This document shows positions 32,805-43,835 of a stretch of DNA of 64,000 nt, piece after piece (position 1 is the stretch's first letter; every line of letters begins with the position of its first letter). The DNA comes from Cryptomeria japonica (Eukaryota; Streptophyta; Pinopsida; Cupressales; Cupressaceae). The stretch covers positions 235,308,733 through 235,372,732 of the forward strand of contig NC_081414.1 of assembly GCF_030272615.1 (NCBI RefSeq), given 5' to 3'. The notes under the pieces are model-generated. The model was not told the DNA's origin, made no database searches, and saw nothing but the letters and a program-made list of their open reading frames with translations. The position numbers and the translations under genes are program-made.

Positions 32805-34292
32805 TCAGCTGACCCCTCCTAATGACACATCCCGCACCTCCAAGAGAGCTCGCAACTGCTGGAACTTACTCTCGGTGAAAGGTTTGGTGAATATGTCAGC
32901 AACCTGCTTTGCTGTAGGACAATACTGCAAATCAATGACTTGCTCCTGGATGAGCTCTCGGATATAGTGCATATGAATCTCGATGTGTTTGGTCCGCTGG
33001 TGCTGGACCGAGTTCTTCGAGATCGCAATAGCACTCTGATTGTCACAATGTAGAACTGTCGGCCGTGGAGTGGTGAATCCAAACTCTGTGAGGATCTGTT
33101 GGAGCCAAATGGTCTCAATCGCTGTGTTAACAGCGCCTCGATATTCAGCCTTAGTCGAAGAGAGAGCAATAGCATGTTGCTTCTTGCTCTGCCAACAAAT
33201 GGGGCCCGAACCAAGGTGAAAACTGTAACCAGAAGTAGACTTACGATCATCAAGATCGCCAGCCCAATCGGAGTTTGTGTAACCAACCAAGCGAAGTCCT
33301 GTGCCTGCTGCATAGTGAATCCCATAGTGATGTGTAACATGGATGTAATGAAGGATGCGTTTGGCGGCTTTCCAATGAAGCTCATGTGGTTCCTGCATGA
33401 AGCGGGAAACCATGCCAACTGCAAATGAAATATCAGGGCGTGTATGAGTCAAGTAGATGAGACTACCCACAAGCTGACGATACAAAGTGGCATCAACTGG
33501 TGGAGAAGAACACTGAGCCTCAAGCTTGACTCCTGAAAGAAAGGGAGTCGGGGCAGGCTTACAATCAGCCATATGAAAGCGTGCAAGTAGATCAATAGCA
33601 TACTTGGGCTGCGATAGTGTAATCTCGGAAGGTGACTGAGAAATCTCTATCCCGAGAAAGTAGTGCAAAAGACCCAAGTCAGTCATAGCAAATTTGTCAT
33701 GCAAAGCAGATTTGACCCTACTAATGATGGATGAAGTACTCCCTGTAATGATCAAGTCATCAACATAGAGCACAAGTATCAAGTGAGAGTCATCCTGTCG
33801 CAAAATGTAGACATTCGGATCGGAATGACACCTGGTGAACCCTGTGGAGAGAAGAAAGAAATCCATCTTGGCGTACCAAGCCCTGGGGGCCTGCTTAAGG
33901 CCATAGAGAGATTTCCTTAGTCTGCAAACCAAGGAAGTATCTTGGATGAAACCCTGTGGCTGCTCCATATAAATCTCCTCATCAAGATCACCATGAAGAA
34001 AAGCACTCTTCACATCCATCTGATGTACAGCCCAACCATGAGTTGTAGCAATAGCAAGTGTCAAACGAATGGAGTTCATCTTGGCTACGGGTGCAAAGGT
34101 CTCAGTATAGTCAACACCTGCAACCTGCGAGAAACCTTTCGCAACAAGCCGAGCCTTATACTTATCCACACTACCATCCGATGCAAACTTGGTCCGATAG
34201 ATCCACTTACATCGAACCATCTTTCTCCCCTTAGGGAGATGGAGTAAATCCCATGTGTTGTTCCTCATCAAGGAACTATACTCTTCCTCCAT
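32805..34292 (-). pseudogene. Copia RT and RNase H (open 495 codons)
   Basis: RT: MEEEYSSLMRNNTWDL, KWIYRTKFASDGSVDKYKAR, YTETFAPVAKMNSIRL, HQMDVKSAFLHGDLDEEIYM, YGLKQAPRAWYAKM and the catalytic LYVDDLIITG intact. RNase H: YTNSDWAGDLDDRKSTSG (usually YTDSDWAG, with one Asp to Asn), LHCDNQSAIAISKN, QRTKHIEIHMHYIRE, YCPTAKQVADIFTKPF. The frame is uninterrupted and ends at a stop near the polypurine side. It is separated from integrase by one stop at about 34393. Its sequence would suffice for RT activity if expressed as part of a polyprotein, but the upstream stops prevent that. Confidence 0.93.
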
Positions 34293-34394
34293 AGCTTGGT
34301 CCCACTCAGGAACCCCTGATGCTTCCCTAAATGTCTGTGGATCGGAAGCGGTAGCAATGAATGCATGTGGAAGATCCTGATGTTGTGATCGAGT

Positions 34395-35420
34395 TCAACT
34401 TGTATCTGAAGGAACCCCAACAAGAGAACCCGCGGACTCAAGTGTCTGTCGAGCCCAACGAGGTCTAGGTGGAGGTGGAGAACGAGGCTTCTCAACTGCA
34501 AGTGGACCCTGCGGAGGTGTAACCCTACGAGTCGGAGTTGAAGGAGTCTCATCATCTGAATCACTAACATCACTATCCACAATGGAGGAGGGTGGAGGAG
34601 GTAGAGAGGCTAAGCTAAGAGAGCTTTCCTCAAAGTGAACACTCCTCTCAATGAACACCTCATGTGTCTCTGGATCCATCAATCTATATGCCTTAACACC
34701 CTTAGGATATCCAACAAATATGCAAGGCTGACTCTGAGGTTCCAATGCCTTGCGTTTCTGCGGAGGTATGCGAGCCCATGCTGGACACCCAAAGACTCTG
34801 AAATGTCTCACAATCGGTTTTCTACCAGCCCAAGCCTCAAAAGGAGTAATACCTTGCAAAGCTTTGTGAGGAACCTGATTCTGGATGTGTGTGGCACAAC
34901 TGATAGCCTCTGCCCAAAAGGCGGGATCAAGAGAACACGCATGTATCATACAACTAGCCATTTCTTTGAGAGTTCTATTCTTGCGTTCTGCAACCCCGTT
35001 CTGTTGTGGAGTGTATGCTACAGAATGCTGAAGATCAATCCCCTCAAATGTACAAAAATCCTCAAGTCTTTTGTTCACATATTCCCTTCCATTATCTGTG
35101 CGAAGAATCTTGACCACTTTCCCTGATTGCTTCTCCACACGAGTCTTGAAGTCCTGAAATCTGTCAAATACTTCACTCTTATGAATGAGAAAGTAGACCC
35201 AAGTGAAGCCTGAGTAGTCATCAATGAAGGTAAGAACATAGCGGGCCTTACTAAATGAAGGTGCTGGAAATGGACCTGCTACATCACTGTGAACAAGTTG
35301 AAGAACTTCCAAAGCTCTCCAAGTTTTCCCTTTATCAAACTTCTCTTCGGGATGCTTGCCCATGGAACAACCTGAACATACACCCTCTGAAAAACTGATT
35401 CGAGGTAGACCTGTGACCAT
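34395..35420 (-). pseudogene. Copia integrase (open 341 codons)
   Basis: HHCC region (HERFGHLNYRYL upstream, CSGCSMGKHPEE here). The rve core has LVHSDVAGPF, TFIDDYSGFTWVYFL, ILRTDNGREYVN and TPQQNGVAERKNRTL, with the D-D-E residues in place. Then FGCPAWARIPPQKR, IFVGYPKGVKAYRLMDPE and a Ser/Pro-rich tail. Stops at about 35421 (upstream) and 34393 (downstream) separate it from gag-protease and RT. Frame is otherwise intact. Confidence 0.93.
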
Positions 35421-35423
35421 GTC

Positions 35424-36800
35424 TTAAGTGCTTAGCTGCTGAAGATAGCGGTAGTTGAGGTGACCAAACCGCTCATGCCATAGCTTACTTTCTGAATTTG
35501 AACGAGTAAGCAAGGCCCTAGATGGTGAACTTGGCACAAAGTGGGAGAATGAATAAAGCCTTGAGTTGTCATTGACTTGTCCCACTGCTACCAAGGCATC
35601 ATCATCAAGTTCCTTTACCACAACTGAATCTGGTGTAAACTCAACCTTTTTCCCATTCCCATAGTGAGTGATTTGGTAGATGGAGAGAAGGTTGGTAGAC
35701 AAGTTAGGAACATAGAGAACATTCTCAAATGTTCCATCATCCATGTCAACTGAACCTTTCCCTTCAACCTCTACTTGTGTATCATCACCTATGTAAATGT
35801 GAGGTACCTTAGATGGCTCCAATGAAGAAAATTGCTCCTTTGTAGAACCCATGTGATATGAGGCACCCGAGTCAAGTATCCATTGCTGTGAAGAACCTGT
35901 TGTAGCCACAAATGCTTGCCCTTTTCCCTTAGACTGTGAGGAAGAGGAAGGAGATGAATCCTTCTTTGTGTAGGCGGATGGCAAGTTGATGTTGTTTTTC
36001 TTAAGAAGATTGGTTAACTCATCAACTTGCTTTGCGTGGCATCGATGCTCATCATGACCATACTTCTTGCAATATGCACAAGTTGGTTTATCCTTCTTAG
36101 GTGGTGTCCCCTTCTTGGAAGAGGATGAAAAATCGCCTTGTGATGGAGAGGATGATTGTCCTTTTTCCTGGTGTGGCTTAGACTTAGAGTGCTTCTTCTT
36201 CTTGTTGGACTCTTTGCCTTGACTTCCTTGATTCCCTTGATTAGCCACCAAAGCCTTGGACTTTGAAGACTTGAGAAACCCCATGTTCAACAACTTAGAT
36301 TGTTCCAATATTAACATTTCTGTGAAAGCATCAAATGAAGGCATAACATAAGAACTCCCCACTATCAAACGATGAGTTTGGAAGCTAGACACAAATGTTG
36401 CATATTCTGGTGCAAGCTTGTCCAACAAGTTGAATATCAACTGAGCATCCTTTTTGTCAATTCCACAATCCTTAAGCTTTGCGCTTAGCTCGTTTGCTTT
36501 GGTGACATAATCTTGGATTGTATCAAAACTCTTGGGATCCAAGTTGGTGAGCTCATTGTCAATCTGATAACCTCTGATTTCATCAACTTGACCATACTAT
36601 TTCTGAAACATATCCCAAGCCTCTTTGATTGTTTTACACTTCTCAATGTGAAAAATGAGGTCATCCGATACATACTTGCGTAAAGTTCCAAGAGCCATGC
36701 AATTCTTTGTGAGCCATTCTAATTGAGCATTTGGATCAGCCTTAGGATCAGGTGGTGCTGTTATTGTTCCATCTATGTAATGTGTGAGACCCTTTTCCAT
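35424..36800 (-). pseudogene. Copia gag and protease
   Basis: Gag starts MEKGLTHYIDGTI at 36800 (UBN2-type copia gag), with one stop at about 36598. It continues through SAKLKDCGIDKKDAQLIFNL, the LAPEYATFVSSF segment and a Lys/Ser-rich stretch to a CCHC knuckle (CAYCKKYGHDEHRC, about 36045-36085). The protease motif WILDSGASYHMGS (about 35845-35885) is intact. The GAG-pre-integrase segment (LWHERFGHLNY) ends at the stop near 35421. Three nonsense codons in all separate this copy from an open polyprotein. Confidence 0.92.
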
Positions 36801-37554
36801 TAATTTACTCCATACTTTAATTTTTCATGATGCATAATTATGTGGAGTTAAAGGTGGAAATTTATTAGGACTCATTGCAACAAAAATGGAAAGAGCACAA
36901 AGAGAGGCACAATCACACAAGACACACCCCCAAATTCACTCAATCAAAGAACCCCCCCCCCAAAAGTGATGATTTGGCACTTTATAAGTAGTGCGTATAC
37001 AATGGGCCACTTGCAAAAAATGGCAAAGTGGACTTCTGATTTACAATTTTACAACTGCCTCAATAAGGCCAAAAGAGATTCAAACTGATAATGCAAGAGA
37101 TCTAACTAAGATCCAAGCAATTTACAAGTACCTAATAGGTCAAATAAGACCAATATCTGAAAGTACAATTTCCACTCAAAATCTCTGAAATCTGATCATA
37201 GATTATGAAAGTAGGCGAAAAATATGCACTTTGAAAAAAAACGGCACCTAAAAAGGAGGTCGTATGAGCTCAAATGAGGCCTTTGAAGTTGCAGAATTGA
37301 GGATTGGACAGGTACAGCTGAGAGAATCCGAAAATTTTGAAAAACCTGTGCACCAAAATCAAAAAATAACCACACCACTGCGAAGATCACGAAATTTTAG
37401 CCCATTTCAAAAAAAATTGCACCAAAAAAGGAGCAAAAATGAGCAAGATATGGCCTTTCAAAGTTGGATTGCAAAACTGAAAAGCTCAATGGAGAGGGGT
37501 TAAATTTTTTTAAAAAGTTACTGATGTGGCGCTGATGTCAACAATTCACTGTCT

Positions 37555-38030
37555 TAAATTTGACGGCCGTATGATCGTCGCAAAAACTTCGCCTCCCTGC
37601 TGACTAGGTGTCCGTACTGTACGGACTGCTGACTGTGCGGTTGACTGGGCTGCCGTACGGATGATGACGTGGCACTGTGCAGGGTGTACGGTGGTCGACC
37701 GCGGGCCAGTGGCCGCCTGCCACGTGGCGGACACGGGTCCGTCAGTTTAGTGACCGCCGGCGGAGGATGGCGTCGCCGGAGGCGGGAGAGACTGGCGGGT
37801 CCGGTGCCGAGGGGGCCGGTGGCGGGCCGGGAGTCGAGGCGGCCGGCGGGAGAGGTGAGCGGCCAGCGGTGGTGGCGGCGGGCGACGTTGGCGCGGGAGG
37901 TACACTGCAGCGGCGGCGGCGGGAGGATCTTGGCGTGCGGAGCAGCCGACGGGAGTACGCGTCAGCGGCAGGTACGCGGCCTGCAACACCTGCGACACGT
38001 AGGTACAAACTGCACCGGGGGGGTCTGTGG
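37555..38030. other. GC- and CpG-rich island in copia 5' leader
   Basis: A sharply bounded G+C-rich block with very many CG dinucleotides (GGCGGCGG, GCCGGCGG runs) between AT-rich flanks. It contains a perfect inverted repeat GTCCGTACTGTACGGAC at 37610-37626. Overlapping open frames on both strands reflect composition (Arg/Gly/Ala/Pro-rich) and show no domain. It lies between the gag start and the primer-binding site, so it is leader or captured sequence. Confidence 0.75.
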
Positions 38031-38298
38031 ACACCCCCAAAATATATTTGTTTTGTTTTTTTTTAAATTTTTTTTTTGAAATTTTTTTTCGAAATCCGTA
38101 CGATAATAGCCAAAATGGGGAAAATTTTTTTCTCACCAAAATAGGTTGACTTTATAGTTGAAATTTATGGAAACGGCCTCCTGGATTCAACGGTGATGTC
38201 CAAATCGCTGTATGACGCCCCCAAAAATGAAGATCCCCAAATCCAAAAATAGAAGCCTCCAAAGTGTCTCCAAAAAACTAATCAATGAAGCCCCAATA

Positions 38299-38310
38299 GC
38301 TCTGATACCA
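38299..38310 (-). promoter_or_regulatory. Primer-binding site of nested copia
   Basis: Element-sense TGGTATCAGAGC directly after the 5' LTR end; perfect initiator tRNA-Met site. Confidence 0.95.
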
Positions 38311-38758
38311 TGTAGGATTTTGCCAAGATCAAGGGCACAATGAAAAGCATAAAAAGAGACAATAGAATGACAAGAACAAACTGTATTCTCATCAATATGC
38401 AAATGATCAACTGGATTAACCAATACAATGAATATAGGCGTGCTTATATAGGCAAGGCCATATGGATGTATGAGCACACAAACATGACATGTGGCTCAAT
38501 GAGAAACAAGGGTAGGTAAGAAATACTAAGGGTAGGTAGGAGAAATAATATAATATTCCACAAGAGGTGGATGACCCACCGAATGTGGAGTGTAACAGCA
38601 AAATAAGACCACAAAAGGTGGAATTTCTCCTATAAGCTCTATCCCTATGAGCACACTTCCCTAAGTGTCTCAAATCCAAACTACGAAGAGATGCATTATC
38701 CTAAGTTAACTTAAGTAAGTGTAATAATATCCAAAGTGAATATTTATTTACACCAACA
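38311..38758 (-). repeat. 5' LTR of nested copia
   Basis: 448 bp, about 98 percent like 32088-32535 by eye, followed by target duplication CCCTT. Confidence 0.95.
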
Positions 38759-39200
38759 CCCTTCAAAGATTTGGCTAAGAGTCTGACAGCAACATCATCC
38801 TGAGTGATATTATGGACGGGGCAGATGTTTGCAATGTCTTGAATGTGCTCAATGGGCGTAGTAGTTGTTTCAACAGTGAAGTATGTTATACTCTTCAACG
38901 CAGCCACTGGTATGTCATTCCATTGAGTCAAAATAAAGGACCCCCATTGAAGGTAACAAAACCCTGATTTCTTGCCATGTGAAACAATGGTCTATTGATA
39001 TGAGTGGTGGGAGCCCTTGACAGTAACAGTCTTGAAAATGGAGGGGTAGAATGAGACCTGGGAGATGGAGTGCTTACAACCCTGACTTCCCTAACTGGTG
39101 ATAATGAAGGTCTACCTCTCCGCCTTCTAGAGCCTGAAGATGAGAGTTCTTCGAACTGGAAACTACCTCTAGAAGACGTCCTTGTATGAATTCTGGGCAT
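38759..39200 (-). pseudogene. Gypsy gag N-terminal part
   Basis: In minus sense an Arg/Ser-rich stretch (SSSGSRRRRGRPSLSP) precedes MARNQGFVTFNGGPLF at 38978. After one frameshift come TQWNDIPVAALKSITYF, HIQDIANICPVHNIT and DVAVRLLAKSLKG, ending at the copia insertion. The matching remainder is at 32087 downward. Upstream to the LTR (39201-39492) is leader without clear coding sequence. Confidence 0.82.
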
Positions 39201-39492
39201 GAAATCCGAAGCTGCAACAAGTCATGAGCAAGCAGTGGACCTGTTGTGCAGAGACCTCAGAACCTCGGGGTTCCGGGGTTAAGCACTTTGGAACCTGGGG
39301 TTTCTGGACTTCCGGAGTTGTGAGAGTTGCGATGACTTGAGAACCTGGGAGTTCTGGGGTCCCAAAGTTATGAACTTCATGTGAACAAGAACTGGACCTT
39401 GAGCAGTGTCGCCAAGTGCTTGAAAAGTGATTGCCTCTAAAGGCTGAACACTAAGAATTAGCATTGAATCCTTAGCATGTATGTCGAACTAA

Positions 39493-39510
39493 GTCCCACC
39501 GGGCGTGCCA
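39493..39510 (-). promoter_or_regulatory. Primer-binding site of gypsy element
   Basis: Element-sense TGGCACGCCCGGTGGGAC, five bases after the 5' LTR end. This type is common in plant Ty3/gypsy elements and differs from the tRNA-Met site used by the other elements here. Confidence 0.85.
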
Positions 39511-39515
39511 AAAAC

Positions 39516-41065
39516 TGTTATCACAAAAGCTTGCACCCTTGCTGAGTTATCAACTTAGCAACCTTGTGAAACATGGAAACAACCCCGAAGTGTGGGACCT
39601 TGCGCAAGGGGGTTGAATCTCCAGAGAAGGCTGACTTCCTTCTCAATCTAAGTGCAGGTATTGAACTATTTTACTTCTAAACTACCCTAACAACTTACAG
39701 AGGAAAAGGGAAGAGAGAAATGCATAAAATGAAAGGAGGTGATGCACCAAGATAAGAGATTGTTCCTCTCCCCACCCGAAATGGCACAAGGAATCAACTT
39801 AAATGCCCAAGAGATGCACAAACTTCAGTTGCATGAGTGACCCAAACGCATGTATGGAGGTTAGAATTTGCTAAGTGTCAAGAGGGGAGAAGGATTCCCG
39901 CAAGTCACACTCAGAAAACAAGTTAACGCAACATATGGAGAGAAGAGCCATAAAACATACACCCATGATGAAGGTAAGGAAACATACACAACATGCATAA
40001 GTTGAAGGAAGGCAAGAATGTAATTTCAGTTCATTCAAAGGCCAAAGGCCAAACTTACAGTTACAAAAGTGCAAAAATAATTACAAGTCTTCAAGAGAAG
40101 AGAAAGAGCATAGGAAAGCTCAAGGCAGTAGGGAGAGAACCCTTTACAATGGGGCTTAATAGCCTTTATATAGAAAAATGGTTACAAGAGTGATCATGAC
40201 CCCTGTATGTCAGTTTGTACATGCAGGGAAGTGCATGCACTTGACTTCTGTACATGCAGGAACCTAGCCATACCCACAAAAGGCAACCCTGAGAAGGGTG
40301 GATTGACTGACCTTCCAAAGTCAGAGTATGCAGACATGACATAAGTCACTGCAACAAGCATGGCCCCGTACCTCCCTTGATGGAAGTCCTGCCAAAAACA
40401 TTACATGCACTACTGTGGCTCCACAAAAGAAGGTGCACAAGTCACAAAAGTCGTCGGAGCATTTAAAGCTTTGAGTGTCGATTAGGCCATCCGGAAGTAG
40501 TTTGGAAGACTTCAGAGACTTGGGTCACCGAAGTTGGGGGAACTTTGGAGACCTGAGTCACTGAAGTTGGGAAGACTTAGCAACTTGGGAACTCCGGGGT
40601 TTTGGAGTTTCGGGGTTGAAGACTAAGGAACTTGGGAACCTGGGGGTTTCGGAGTTTTGGGGTAGAAGAACTAGGAACTTGTGAACTTGGGGGTTTCGGA
40701 GTTGTGCGGTTGAAGAACTAGGAACTTGGGAACCTGTGGGTTCCGGAGTTCCGGGGTTGAAGAACTAGAAACTTGGGAACCTAGGGGTTCCGAAGTTCCG
40801 GGATTGAAGAACTAGGAACTTGGGAACCTGGGGGTTTCGGAGTTTCGGGGTAAAAGAACTAGGAACTTGGGAAGCTGGGGGTTTGTGGAGTTCCGGGGTA
40901 GAAGAGCTAGGAACTTCCTTCTGACAAGACAACACTTCACAGTTCATAATTCCATTGCTTTTCTCCTTGATCAACTGCCTTGATCAACTGGGGCAGCGCT
41001 GGTCCATGGAACATATCTCTGATCGGTTCTCACTGATGGACCAAGGGTGTCATAAAATGACAACA
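39516..41065 (-). repeat. 5' LTR of gypsy element
   Basis: 1,550 bp. A minus-strand TATA-type box (CTATATAAAGGC) lies near 40160-40175 within the 423-bp portion missing from the 3' LTR. Tandem AACTTGGGAACC array at about 40560-40915. Right flank GGAAC. Confidence 0.93.
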
Positions 41066-43835
41066 GGAACTCCCATTAATGCTCTCAAGCGTATAATTGT
41101 TAAGTCTTGATAGATATGCACATCCTCCCATGAGCTGTTCGCAGTTTCAAGTCTGTTCAGGATAGCCAAGATTCTCCAATGGAAGTGAGCTAAGTCTTCT
41201 ATGAATTTACTAGCTAAAGAAAAGACATCTTCTACCCACTCCGTAGAGCACTGAGCCCTTCTTATTTTTTCAATGCCATCAATAGATTCGTTGGGAAGAA
41301 AAGAGGGAGGAACAAAGGACGGATCTTCTTCTTTGAGTGTCTGATTCAAGCACTGCAAATATTCGCACAAGGCCTTGTTCTCGCTCTTTGATCTCTTATT
41401 CTTCTCTTCCATTCTTTTCATTTGCTCCTTAAGTGCTAAGGTAGATTCATCAAAGTCTTCCACCTCTTGTGCCGTGGAAGCATGCCCCATGTTGACCTCT
41501 ATGATCTCATATTCAGCGAGTGTGATCTCATTCCTATCTTTTTTAATTCTGGGCATAACTAGGTGCAATGTTCTAGATCCTGACTAATCCATTCTGATCT
41601 CGGAAAACTTCCTAGCTGCCTTCTTCTCCACTAGCTTATCTATCTTGCTCAGAAGTTCTTGCAATTTTTGTGCAGGTCCTATCTCTTCTTCTAGCTTCTT
41701 CCTCATTCTTTCCTTTAGCCAATCTGGAGTGATTGCTGGCTGATCCTAACTTCCAATTGTACCTGTTCTTGTGAAACTTCCTTGAAAGCTCCCAAGTCTC
41801 TAAGATTTGTTTCCATGAAACAACCTTGAACCCGCTGTTTTGGATTAGAAGGAAGTTTCCGTCCTTGACTCCTTAGCTGAACAGGTCTATGGGAAGCACT
41901 AATGCTAAGAATATCCCGTGCTTGCGCAGTGTCAAGATCATCTTCCTGCGGCTGGTTCCGTGTAATTCCTTTCGGGAACATTTCAACTTCATGTACACTG
42001 GAAGAGCTAGCAGGTGTCTGTGCTTCTTCTATCCTTGGCCTCTTATGTTGCTGCTCTTCCTGCTGAATTTTCTTTCTCTTCTTTGCTTGTGAATTCCCAA
42101 GAATGTTTTTCTCTTTCCTATGCTCTGATATTTCCTATGGAATTACCTCTTCCCTCTCGAGCTCTTGATGACCCTTCCATTGCCTCGCTATGAGAGTCCA
42201 AGTCTCCTAGAAACTAGTAAGCCAGGTGAGCATTCTTTGCCTTTAACTTTGTGATGTGCCGCTCAACCTAGTGCCTAGTTAATTTCAGGATTGGCCTACT
42301 TAGAACATTTAAATCATCAACTTCTTTGACCAATCTGGAGCCTGAATAGGCCTATCCTTCTCCTTTTCATATTTTGGTTGAACTATATTTTCCTCCTCTT
42401 CAACCTAATCCAACACTTGAATAACTTCACAAAGTCTTATCATATTAAGGGACAATCTGGAAAACATCCTCTTCCTAACTTCAAAGTCGTCCCTAGCATT
42501 GGCCCAGTAATATTCTAGTTGGATTTTGTGCTTGTGCTTCACTCCAACAACCATCCTAATCTTCTTGTACGGATCAAAGAATGACCTTGCCATATGGAAT
42601 GTCAAGTGATAAAATAACAGTTCACCTACAAACTTTTTAGTTGTTGCCAACGTTGGACACATTTTCGCGTAATTTCCTATAGCAATTGGAAATTCAATTG
42701 ACAACTTCTTCTTGACTTGGATTTTGTCGTAGGCGGTCAATTGCCTGGTCACCTCCAACAACACCATCTTGTCTGTTGGATATCTTTGCAACTTATACGG
42801 TTGATTAGCGAACCCTTGGACCCGGATGTAAGTGAATTTCAAAATTGGATATACCAGGCTCCATACTTATTTATTAGCTTTCTAGCCTCGTACGACAACC
42901 TCGTATGGAGTCCACCTTTTAATAATCTGGTGATGTACATTGTGAAGGTGTTGCTTACCATCTTGAAAGAAGTAGTTTCATACAAGTGCAACTACGGATA
43001 ACATTCATGAACCTTCAGTTGTCTTGGTCCACACCCCATGGGTTCCTTTCCTAGCAAACCATTGAATTTGCTCATTTTGGCCAGCGAGTAGATGACATTT
43101 GAACTCATATAGAAAAAATGGGATTGCTTTAAATTCTTCGTTTGCTAGTCCAAGTTGCGGCTGATCATCTTCACCTAATCCATCATTCCTTTGCCTTACA
43201 TTACTTCACTGATGAAGAAAAACATCCAAGGTTCAAACATGAAGGCTTGTGGACATCCCATGATTCTGCTCAAAATCAGCACAAGGTCGGCATGCTCTTG
43301 CTTAAAGTCCATTCTGGAGATCTGCTTGGGCATCCTGGAAATGTGGCTTTGGCCTCTGCATCCATAATTTGTTAATTATTCCAGCACGTCTCTCGAGGCC
43401 AACATCATATATCATTGTTTCTCTTTCCTTGCTCCTGTAGGTAATGGACTGGTATGTTGGAATTCCAATTGTTTCTCCAATTGCTTCAGCTGAAAGGTTG
43501 ACCAAGAGTTTGCCATCCGGTGCCAAAATTGCCCTTCTTTCAGCATTATAATGTTTCGCACACTCCATAATTAGCGTCAGGCACTAGATGGCTCGAGGGA
43601 AACCGACAATTGCAATGATCCCGCTCTTGACTATCCTTGTGGCAATGTCTGATGGAGCACGTCTAGCTGTTCCATAAACTCTTTTCTTGAATTCTGCCAG
43701 CCTAAACGTTCCTAGGTTAGTGTCGTTAAATTCCTTCCACATTGAAATGATCTTCAATTCTGGAAGAAATCCTCTTTTCTCATTTTTGATCTGCGCCTTC
43801 CAAGATGTGTTCGCAACATTGTTGGATTCTGCCAT
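41066..43835 (-). pseudogene. Unknown protein of element B, N-terminal and middle parts
   Basis: From MAESNNVANTSWKAQI at 43835. Blocks shared in order with A: EFNDTNLGTFRLAEFKKRV, VKSGIIAIVGFPRAI, ECAKHYNAERRAILAPDG, LSAEAIGETIGIPTYQSITY, AGIINKLWMQRPKPHF (43302-43568), LQRYPTDKMVLLEVTRQLTA (near 42740), KMCPTLATTKKFVGELLFYH, QLEYYWANARDDFEVRKRMF, a charged, low-complexity middle, then a coiled-coil-like stretch and WVEDVFSLASKFIEDLAHF and SWEDVHIYQDLTIIRLRAL. More frameshifts than in A. I recognise no catalytic motif; it is not gag, RT, integrase or transposase as far as I can tell. It continues at 24899. Confidence 0.75.

Larger units (their letters stand above)
32088..38758 (-). mobile_element. 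Young copia element inserted in gypsy gag
   Basis: 6,671 bp, minus orientation. The 448-bp LTRs are 32088-32535 and 38311-38758 (TGTAGG...ACCAACA on the plus strand), with about 7 differences by eye. The target duplication CCCTT (32083-32087; 38759-38763) is perfect. Primer-binding site at 38299-38310; polypurine tract GGGGGGG at 32536-32542. The gag-pol frame has only a few stops. This is the youngest recognisable large insertion by LTR similarity, and it splits the gag gene of the surrounding gypsy element. Confidence 0.97.
24900..41065 (-). mobile_element. 16.2-kb Ty3/gypsy element inserted in B (with nested copia)
   Basis: LTRs are 24900-26211 (3', 1,312 bp) and 39516-41065 (5', 1,550 bp), both TGTTATCA...GACAACA on the plus strand. 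The target duplication GGAAC (24895-24899; 41066-41070) is perfect, and the reading frame of element B rejoins across it. A primer-binding site follows the 5' LTR. Coding order in minus sense is gag, protease, an RNase H-like domain, RT with RNase H, integrase. Gag is split by a 6.7-kb copia element (32088-38758). Internal length without that element is about 6.6 kb. Confidence 0.95.

Noticed and set aside
32805-36800. Long frames treated as a host gene
   Set aside because: Domain order gag-protease-integrase-RT-RNase H between LTRs with a TSD shows a copia element.
37669-38139. Several overlapping open frames on both strands in the GC-rich block
   Set aside because: High G+C removes stops from all frames; the products are Arg/Gly/Pro/Ala-rich with no domain, and the block is retroelement leader.
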